DNA from: Bacteroidia bacterium
Lineage (GTDB): Bacteria > Bacteroidota > Bacteroidia > Bacteroidales > VadinHA17
Length of the DNA stretch: 10,360 nt
Direction: 5' to 3'
Assembly (NCBI GenBank): GCA_026391515.1
Contig: JAPLEC010000067.1
Span: 1 to 10,360, forward strand
Numbering within the stretch: the first letter of the stretch is position 1; every line of letters begins with the position of its first letter. Under the pieces are notes generated by a model. That model made no database searches. It saw only the letters and a list, made by a program, of their open reading frames with translations, and was not told where the DNA came from. Both the position numbers and the translations under genes were made by a program. This document shows positions 6,167 through 10,360 of the stretch, one piece after another.

Positions 6167-6564
6167 TTTTTTAGTTTTTTAGTTACCTTCTTTTTATAAT
6201 TTGATTTTATAGGTTTTGATTTTTTGAGGTCACTATTTCGACTATCAATAATTTCCTTTGGCTTTTCAACCTCCAAAGTATTAGGGTCTATTAATTCAAA
6301 CTCTGGAACTTCCAATGGCCTTTCTGGTTGTATTACAGGCTTTTGAGTGATTTCCGGCTCGATGATAATCATCCCATCTTTCATCGGTATTTTCTCACCC
6401 GTCAATGGGATTTCTTTTGCCTGTAAATATTTTATCGTTTCCCCTGGTATTGGCACAAATTCCATCGGCTCAATTTTTTGCCAACCGTTTTTATGTTTAG
6501 GAAGCAAATTCCAGACCTTTTCTGAATATGTTCCGATGATACCTTTTCTTATTGCAGTAATCAT
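6163..6564 (-). CDS. Small head-region protein with Lys-rich tail, function unknown
   Basis: 133 aa and the first gene after the promoter at 6583-6613. Residues 1-35 form a small motif (RKGIIGTYSEKVWNLLPKHK, then NGWQKIEP) with the same order of features as the next gene's N-terminus: basic turn with Gly, hydroxyl residue, helix with an aromatic, then a final aromatic or hydrophobic strand. This suggests remote relatedness. The rest is Pro/Glu/Ile-rich and probably disordered (PVIQPERPLEVPEFELIDP), ending in a strongly basic tail (KKKVTKKLKK) that could bind nucleic acid or an acidic partner. The start codon lies about 18 nt from the promoter's -7 element, so the mRNA leader is very short. 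I do not recognise a named family. Confidence 0.55.
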   Translation of the reverse strand: MITAIRKGIIGTYSEKVWNLLPKHKNGWQKIEPMEFVPIPGETIKYLQAKEIPLTGEKIPMKDGMIIIEPEITQKPVIQPERPLEVPEFELIDPNTLEVEKPKEIIDSRNSDLKKSKPIKSNYKKKVTKKLKK

Positions 6565-6582
6565 AATTTTTAATTTTGGTTA

Positions 6583-6613
6583 CAAAGATATGTTAAAAAT
6601 CAAACGATAGCAA
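6583..6613 (-). promoter_or_regulatory. Bacteroidetes-type promoter for the head genes
   Basis: On the minus strand TTG (6611-6613) is followed by exactly 20 nt and then TATCTTTG (6583-6590). This fits the primary sigma-factor promoter described for Bacteroides (TTTG near -33, 19-21 nt, TAnnTTTG near -7), with ATTG in place of TTTG at -33. The site lies in the 65-nt gap between two genes, in very AT-rich DNA, with the 133-aa gene's ATG at 6564. A start about 6-7 nt after the -7 box would give a leader of around 10 nt. Confidence 0.7.
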
Positions 6614-6629
6614 TATTTTTTTTCACTTT

Positions 6630-6866
6630 TTAATTTCTAAAGTCTCTATAAGCCTCAAACATCCTTGAAAATTGACTTAATGCACAATCCAACGGATAAT
6701 CATCTTCTGTCAAATTAAAGTCAGCCATGAACATCTCAATAGCCTTACGGGTAGTTACGCTTGGTAATATTTTCACTCCCATCACATACCCAAACATCAG
6801 GGCATCAAGTTTATCAAACCTTAATAACCTCTGAATGTTAATTATTATTTTCTTTGGTTTCGACAT
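6630..6866 (-). CDS. Small conserved-looking protein, function unknown
   Basis: 78 aa, soluble and helical. It opens with basic residues (MSKPKKIIINIQRLLRFDKL). The middle segment DALMFGYVMGVKILPSVTT and the following helix KAIEMFMADFNLTEDDYPLD look like one compact domain, ending in FSRMFEAYRDFRN. No catalytic residues, Cys pairs or membrane segments are seen. The repeated helix-turn-helix-like spacing could suit a small DNA- or protein-binding domain, but I do not recognise the family. The start lies inside the end of the upstream glycosyltransferase gene (29-nt overlap), so it belongs to the upstream transcript. The head-module promoter lies just after its stop, and no terminator separates them. 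Confidence 0.6.
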   Translation of the reverse strand: MSKPKKIIINIQRLLRFDKLDALMFGYVMGVKILPSVTTRKAIEMFMADFNLTEDDYPLDCALSQFSRMFEAYRDFRN

Positions 6867-7518
6867 ATAGACTTTGCAATGCTTTGTTATAACTTGTTAA
6901 TTGTTTTACCGTATAATCATATTGCGCTGCTCGTGGCATACTTTTCAGTGTATTACTCCCATAACAGGTATGCTCCACAAAAGCATTACACACGAGGGCA
7001 TGTTTTATTCCGGCTCTTCGTATTTGTTCTCCATAGATATTATCTGAATACCAAAATTCCACATCTTCATTCAATCCTCCTATTTGAGAAATTATATCCC
7101 TGTCAATACAAATACACCATCCGCAAATATGAACAGCAATAATATATCCTTCAATAAGATGATCGCCTTTTCCCAGATTCGTCACATTCGGGCAATAAGG
7201 ACTTAAAGACTTGTAACCCATTGAAAAAGCTCTGTATATATTTTCTGCCCATTTTTTATGAAATACCAGATCGTTATTGCACAAAATTACATATTTATTT
7301 TTAGTCTGGCTAATTGCCATATTCATCAACTTATTGTAATTGAACGGAAAATCATAATGCAAAGTAGTCACATCGTAATTCCTGGCAGTCTGTTCAACGA
7401 TAATGATATTGTATTTGATTATGTCTTCAACTTCACGCAAATTTTTAATAACCTTTTTAGTGATATTCAGGCATTTGTCATTGTGGGCATTGCTTAATAT
7501 GATTATATCAAAAGTCAT
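6838..7518 (-). CDS. Glycosyltransferase family 2, GT-A fold
   Basis: 226 aa, soluble, transfers a sugar from a nucleotide-sugar donor. The N-terminus (MTFDIIILSNAHND) and the strand NIIIVEQTA (37-45) form the Rossmann-like half. FNYNKLMNMAISQTKNKYVILCNND holds the usual helix followed by the metal/nucleotide motif in the form N81-N82-D83, as in other family 2 enzymes that use NND or NNDV. The acceptor half has GWCICIDRDIISQIGGLNEDVEF and DNIYGEQIRRAGIKHALV (about 150-178), matching the 'GGLDE.F..YyeD.dl..R....G' pattern of rhamnosyl-type family 2 enzymes, with the Asp at the start of DNIYGEQ as candidate base. There are no membrane helices, so the acceptor is probably cytoplasmic or a membrane-surface lipid. 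The start overlaps the previous stop as ATGA. Donor and acceptor cannot be read from sequence. Confidence 0.85.
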   Translation of the reverse strand: MTFDIIILSNAHNDKCLNITKKVIKNLREVEDIIKYNIIIVEQTARNYDVTTLHYDFPFNYNKLMNMAISQTKNKYVILCNNDLVFHKKWAENIYRAFSMGYKSLSPYCPNVTNLGKGDHLIEGYIIAVHICGWCICIDRDIISQIGGLNEDVEFWYSDNIYGEQIRRAGIKHALVCNAFVEHTCYGSNTLKSMPRAAQYDYTVKQLTSYNKALQSLYVETKENNN

Positions 7519-8063
7519 TGCGTTTCTGATTTTTTATGTGAAAATACATAATAATACAATGTCTTAGATATGTATGCCTGTGTTCTTATTAACGGTTTAA
7601 GTCCCAAAGCATAAATACCATCTTCACCCATATTTATCTCTTTGAACATAACTTTTAAAGCTAATGCACGCTTCACACACATCAGATGATTCGGCAGTCG
7701 TTCATAATAATTCACCAAGTCTCTGTCGGCAGGATACTGAGCATTATAGTACACTTTTTTAAATTCTCCGCCATTTACAGAACACTCCACGTCGAATAAG
7801 ACAATATCAGAGCCACTCTGGCAACCTTTTAATAACAAAGGAATATAATCATCTGTAATCCTGTCATCATCATCAACGAAAACCACGTAATCACCCTGTG
7901 CAAGTCTTAAAAGATCGTTACGTTTCTTTCCTACGCTTCTTTTTTTATTATCACCCAGATATAGGATTTCTATTTTATTCTGATATGGCAATAACTTGGC
8001 CATGATTGTTTTTAAGTCATCCAACCGATTAGGCAAAGTGCATATAAGGACTGAAAGTATCAT
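7515..8063 (-). CDS. Small glycosyltransferase family 2, GT-A fold
   Basis: 182 aa, short for family 2 and essentially a bare catalytic domain. The N-terminus MILSVLICTLPNR is the classic first strand. GKKRNDLLRLAQGDYVVFVDDDD (45-67) is the donor-binding helix followed by the metal motif, here four Asp at 64-67. GED at 146-148 matches the 'ED' motif that supplies the catalytic base in many family 2 enzymes. No membrane segments are seen. It overlaps both neighbours by ATGA junctions, so the two glycosyltransferases and the 100-aa protein are likely made in step and may act one after the other on the same acceptor. Assignment to the superfamily is secure; the sugar and acceptor are unknown. 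Confidence 0.87.
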   Translation of the reverse strand: MILSVLICTLPNRLDDLKTIMAKLLPYQNKIEILYLGDNKKRSVGKKRNDLLRLAQGDYVVFVDDDDRITDDYIPLLLKGCQSGSDIVLFDVECSVNGGEFKKVYYNAQYPADRDLVNYYERLPNHLMCVKRALALKVMFKEINMGEDGIYALGLKPLIRTQAYISKTLYYYVFSHKKSETQ

Positions 8064-8362
8064 TGTTTGACTATGTTAAAATCTGCACCGCAAAAGTCTT
8101 CCCTATAAGAATAAGAGAAAATTTCAATTTCACTACCTATCAAAGATTTATACCTTCCATAGATTCTTATTTCACGCCCATCACCTTTAAAAACAATAGA
8201 TTCATATTTATCGCCATAAAGAACAAAATCAACGATCTCACCTTCTTTTATATCAGATTCTTTTAATAACTCCTCACCGATAACTATCTCATAGACATCA
8301 CAATCGCCTGTTATTTTTCCGGTAATCTTACCATTCAGAAATTTTCTCATACGGCAATACAT
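8060..8362 (-). CDS. Beta-rich protein of unknown function in sugar cassette
   Basis: 100 aa, soluble, mostly strands. After a basic start with a short internal repeat (GKITGKITG) comes YEIVIGEELLKESDIKEGEIVDFVL, then FKGDGREIRIYGRYKSLIGSEIEIFSY. The 'strand, (I)-x-EELLKE..IKEGE-hydrophobic' part loosely recalls AbrB-like or double-psi barrel proteins, but the match is only by eye and the rest does not extend it. The ORF opens at 8362; a start at the fifth codon (8350, MRKFLNG) is equally plausible. It overlaps the methyltransferase end by 35 nt (23 with the later start) and its stop overlaps the next glycosyltransferase start as ATGA, arguing for a real gene in this pathway. I do not recognise it. 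Confidence 0.6.
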   Translation of the reverse strand: MYCRMRKFLNGKITGKITGDCDVYEIVIGEELLKESDIKEGEIVDFVLYGDKYESIVFKGDGREIRIYGRYKSLIGSEIEIFSYSYREDFCGADFNIVKQ

Positions 8363-8918
8363 TTAACCATTTCACTCTGTTTTTATCAAAAAATTCATAC
8401 GGGATCTTTAAAAAATTCATCTTTAGGTTTATAGGCTTCTGATGTCCTCTTTGAATAACCCCACAGCCTTCATCTATGTCAAATACAGCCATTTTAAGAT
8501 CGGGATGGGTGCGAAACTCCAGCCATGCCCTGTAAACGTCACCATTCCATGTCATCATAAATTGGTAAGGTACAACGGTGGCAGCGTCAGTGAGAGGATT
8601 ACAGTCATGTACTACGATAGTACCACCCTTATTCAAATTGATCAATGAGTTCCATATATCTTTAAAAACCTGATCTGCATGATGAAGTCCGTCGATAAAA
8701 ATAATATCAAAGAACATTTTCTTTTTTTTAAAATATTCATCTGATGTCATTTTATGAAATTCGTAATTGTGTTTTTCAATAACAGGCTCAGGGTCTATGC
8801 CAACCTTAATAGGACAAATTACCTGGTTCATACATAAATCCCCCTGTGTACCTATCTCCAAGTAAGACTGGTATCTATACTTTTGAATAAAGTGATTGAT
8901 AATATCGTATCGTTGCAT
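8328..8918 (-). CDS. Class I SAM-dependent methyltransferase (Methyltransf_24-like)
   Basis: 196 aa. Motif I is YLEIGTQGD (E21-I-G-T-Q-G26), followed by GIDPEP with acidic D42 for the SAM ribose, then FFDIIFIDGLHH (D76, H79, H80) and GGTIVVHDCNP (H104-D105), the usual order for the Methyltransf_24 type of Rossmann methyltransferase. WNGDVYRAWLEFRTHPDLKM and DIDEGCGVI make the characteristic C-terminal part. Relatives are common in surface-sugar and phage glycosylation clusters, so O- or N-methylation of a sugar is the likely role; the His pair after DG may bind metal. The gene overlaps the epimerase end by 44 nt. Family is confident, substrate unknown. Confidence 0.85.
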   Translation of the reverse strand: MQRYDIINHFIQKYRYQSYLEIGTQGDLCMNQVICPIKVGIDPEPVIEKHNYEFHKMTSDEYFKKKKMFFDIIFIDGLHHADQVFKDIWNSLINLNKGGTIVVHDCNPLTDAATVVPYQFMMTWNGDVYRAWLEFRTHPDLKMAVFDIDEGCGVIQRGHQKPINLKMNFLKIPYEFFDKNRVKWLNVLPYEKISEW

Positions 8919-9795
8919 CTAATCCAGTGTTAAAGTCAGTAAAATTAATGTTCAAGTCTTTGATTATCTTATTATTGTCGATTTCAAACTTGTAAATATC
9001 GCCTTCCATCGGGTCATCTTTTGTTACTGAAAATTTATATCGTAATTTTAACTTTGCAATAAGTTCATTTAAAGTAACTTTAATGCCAGAAGCACAATTA
9101 TAAATTTCTCCGTCACCTTTTGTCATCGCTGCTATATTAGCATCAACCACATCTTTAACGTATGTAAAACTTCTCATCTGATCGCCGTTACCATGAATAA
9201 AAACAGTAGTTCCGGTAAAAATAGCCTTTAACCAAATAGCGATGACACCACCTTTATAGGAATCATCCTGTTTTGCTCCGTAGACATGGAAATACCGTAA
9301 GATTGTCGTATTCAATCCCATCTTTTGGAATAAAGCCACATATTTTTCTCCGGCTAATTTGGAAACACCATAATAACTGCAAGGATTTAAGGGATGATCT
9401 TCGGTCTGAGGAAATATTTGACCTTCACCATAAACACTACCTGTTGAAGCATGAATGAATTTTTTTATGTTATTTTTCATAGCTAATTGCAACATCATCA
9501 ATGTACCTGCACCATTTATCAATAAATCCATCTGCGGATTCCTGAGACAAATAGTTTTTTTGGAAGCGGCTTCGTGAAAAACATAATCAACACCTACGAA
9601 TAAGTCTTTTATTTCTTTGTATAAAATATCTATCTGATGAAATTTGAACTCAGGATATTTCATACAAGCATTTAAATTTTGAAGTTTACCTGCACTCAGG
9701 TTATCAACTCCGATAACTTCATACCCTTGCTTTAAAAGTTCTTCGCATAAATTTGAGCCGATAAAACCGGCTGCACCCGTGACTAAACATTTCAT
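8875..9795 (-). CDS. NAD-dependent sugar-nucleotide epimerase/dehydratase (extended SDR)
   Basis: 306 aa, full length for the family. The NAD-binding motif TGAAGFIGSN (G7, G10, G13) is followed by acidic D31 at the end of strand 2 (GVDNLSAG), favouring NAD over NADP. The catalytic set is present: S117/T118/S120 in ASTGSVYGE and Y142-x3-K146 in YYGVSK. ILRYFHVYGAKQ and MRSFTYVKDVV are the sugar-nucleotide binding motifs seen in UDP-glucose/UDP-GlcNAc 4-epimerases (GalE, WbpP) and related enzymes. The cytoplasmic enzyme would supply a nucleotide-sugar to the nearby glycosyltransferases. The exact reaction (C4 epimerase versus decarboxylase or 4,6-dehydratase) is not fixed by these motifs; the HVYGAKQ form and lack of a T-D-E dehydratase triad favour epimerase. 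The start overlaps a 26-aa ORF stop as ATGA. Confidence 0.9.
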   Translation of the reverse strand: MKCLVTGAAGFIGSNLCEELLKQGYEVIGVDNLSAGKLQNLNACMKYPEFKFHQIDILYKEIKDLFVGVDYVFHEAASKKTICLRNPQMDLLINGAGTLMMLQLAMKNNIKKFIHASTGSVYGEGQIFPQTEDHPLNPCSYYGVSKLAGEKYVALFQKMGLNTTILRYFHVYGAKQDDSYKGGVIAIWLKAIFTGTTVFIHGNGDQMRSFTYVKDVVDANIAAMTKGDGEIYNCASGIKVTLNELIAKLKLRYKFSVTKDDPMEGDIYKFEIDNNKIIKDLNINFTDFNTGLDATIRYYQSLYSKV

Positions 9796-9872
9796 ATCTT
9801 ATAAAATTTGTAATTTTTATTCTGTCTGCGTTTCAGATCATCTTCATAATCAGTATTAGGTTCTGTCCACAT
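9792..9872 (-). CDS. Possible 26-aa leader-like small ORF before epimerase
   Basis: A short frame, MWTEPNTDYEDDLKRRQNKN ending NYKFYKI, fills the gap between the 57-aa gene and the epimerase. Its ATG is 3 nt after the upstream stop and its TGA overlaps the epimerase ATG as ATGA, exactly the junction used by real genes in this operon. It has an acidic first half and a basic second half with no hydrophobic core. It may be a real microprotein, or translation through it may simply couple ribosomes to the epimerase start. Length alone makes it uncertain. Confidence 0.4.
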   Translation of the reverse strand: MWTEPNTDYEDDLKRRQNKNYKFYKI

Positions 9873-9875
9873 TTT

Positions 9876-10049
9876 TCAATAGTCTTTATTAGTCTTATTT
9901 ATTTCAACAGACATTGCCTTTGCCAAATTCTCTATCTCGGCACATTTTTTCCTGATTAATTTACAACGTATATTACTCTGGAACATATCGTTTATTTCCC
10001 TGATAATTTCACATGGTGAACGAATTATGACAGCATTTGTCATACTCAT
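9876..10049 (-). CDS. Small 57-aa protein, function unknown
   Basis: The frame reads MSMTNAVIIRSPCEIIREIN and continues to KTNKDY with stop TGA at 9876-9878. It is mostly helical and charged, with Cys near residues 13, 29 and 36, and no membrane segment. Its ATG (10047-10049) overlaps the TGA of the upstream methyltransferase as ATGA, and without it this stretch would be a gap of about 250 bases in a cluster that otherwise has none. Start and stop junctions support a real gene. No family recognised; it could be an accessory subunit or an unrelated small phage protein. Confidence 0.6.
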   Translation of the reverse strand: MSMTNAVIIRSPCEIIREINDMFQSNIRCKLIRKKCAEIENLAKAMSVEINKTNKDY

Positions 10050-10360
10050 TGCTTTATTCCATTTATATTAATATTCCGTTCCATAATTACTCTTATATCG
10101 TGAAATCCTGCATCTGTAAACAATGCTTTCATTTCTTCAACTGAAAACCCATGATTATATTCAGGATTCAGCGCATCATACCAGCCATGTACCTCCCCGC
10201 CCATCTCTTTGCAAAGTTTAATCCGTGCTTCCTGTGATAATTTCTTAAATGTCTTTCTCAGTTCAGAGTATATACCTTGTGTTTCTATATTATAAACCAT
10301 GATATGTAAGACACCTTCCTTTTTAACCCGTTCAGCAAGTTTCTTAAATCCTTCTTCCGG
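10046..10360 (-). CDS. SAM-dependent methyltransferase, C-terminal part (runs off window)
   Basis: The frame is open to the right edge, giving 104 residues of the C-terminus; the SAM-binding N-terminal half lies outside. The visible part starts PEEGFKKLAERVKKEGVLHI, which matches the helix and strand (usually 'LKPGG-hydrophobic') after motif III of class I methyltransferases of the Methyltransf_11/25 type. It then has an insert (TFKKLSQEARIKLCKEMGG) and ends with the typical FSVEEMKALFTDAGFHDIRV substrate-side motif. An internal ATG at 10300 is not the true start, because the conserved strand lies upstream of it. Neighbours suggest a role in sugar modification, but small-molecule or protein substrates are possible. 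Its stop overlaps the 57-aa gene start. Confidence 0.75.
   Translation of the reverse strand, partial: PEEGFKKLAERVKKEGVLHIMVYNIETQGIYSELRKTFKKLSQEARIKLCKEMGGEVHGWYDALNPEYNHGFSVEEMKALFTDAGFHDIRVIMERNININGIKQ

Noticed and set aside
6347..6610. Plus-strand open frame (87 aa) opposite the 133-aa gene and the promoter
   Set aside because: Hydrophobic translation is explained by complement of Pro/Glu/Ile codons, and it runs into the minus-strand promoter region with no support of its own.
1..10360. tRNA genes, CRISPR arrays, insertion sequences, retron or diversity-generating reverse transcriptase, integrase
   Set aside because: Looked for by eye: no regularly spaced repeats, no cloverleaf-like sequence, and no transposase, recombinase or reverse transcriptase motif in any frame.

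Overview
This window looks like part of the late (virion structure) region of a long-tailed double-stranded DNA bacteriophage or prophage. Every supportable gene lies on the minus strand, so the transcriptional order runs from base 10360 down to base 1. Genes are packed tightly, many with ATGA stop/start overlaps, and the DNA is AT-rich. One intergenic site (6583-6613) fits the TTG-N20-TAnnTTTG promoter layout described for Bacteroidetes. Together with the look of the capsid proteins, this suggests a Bacteroidetes host. That host call is inference. No terminase, portal, integrase or lysis gene is visible.

In transcriptional order, 10360-6838 is a sugar and methyl modification cassette: a truncated SAM methyltransferase, two very small ORFs (57 and 26 aa), an NAD-dependent sugar epimerase/dehydratase, a second class I methyltransferase, an unrecognised 100-aa protein and two small soluble GT-A type glycosyltransferases. 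It is joined by a 29-nt overlap to an unrecognised 78-aa gene (6866-6630).

A promoter at 6583-6613 then starts the head module. This contains two small unrecognised proteins (133 and 102 aa), a putative coiled-coil scaffolding protein, and the probable major capsid protein. The capsid gene has a leader (4871-4935) able to form a hairpin whose whole 7-nt loop is complementary to the bases between the ribosome binding site and the capsid start codon. A strong hairpin terminator (3831-3860) directly follows the capsid gene.

The connector and tail module follows: a 380-aa virion protein, a gp10/virion-morphogenesis-like neck protein, a probable tail completion protein, a small membrane protein with a CxxC motif, the tail assembly chaperone and the start of the tape measure protein, which runs off base 1. 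The chaperone carries a textbook T TTT TTT -1 frameshift heptamer (938-944). The -1 frame has a stop codon immediately before the heptamer and is then open for 108 codons, so the gene should give a 167-aa protein and a 240-aa fusion.

Taken together, one strand makes the sugar-modifying enzymes, then the capsid, then the tail. The cassette enzymes have no membrane segments or flippase partners. This makes modification of a virion protein in the cytoplasm an attractive but unproven idea.
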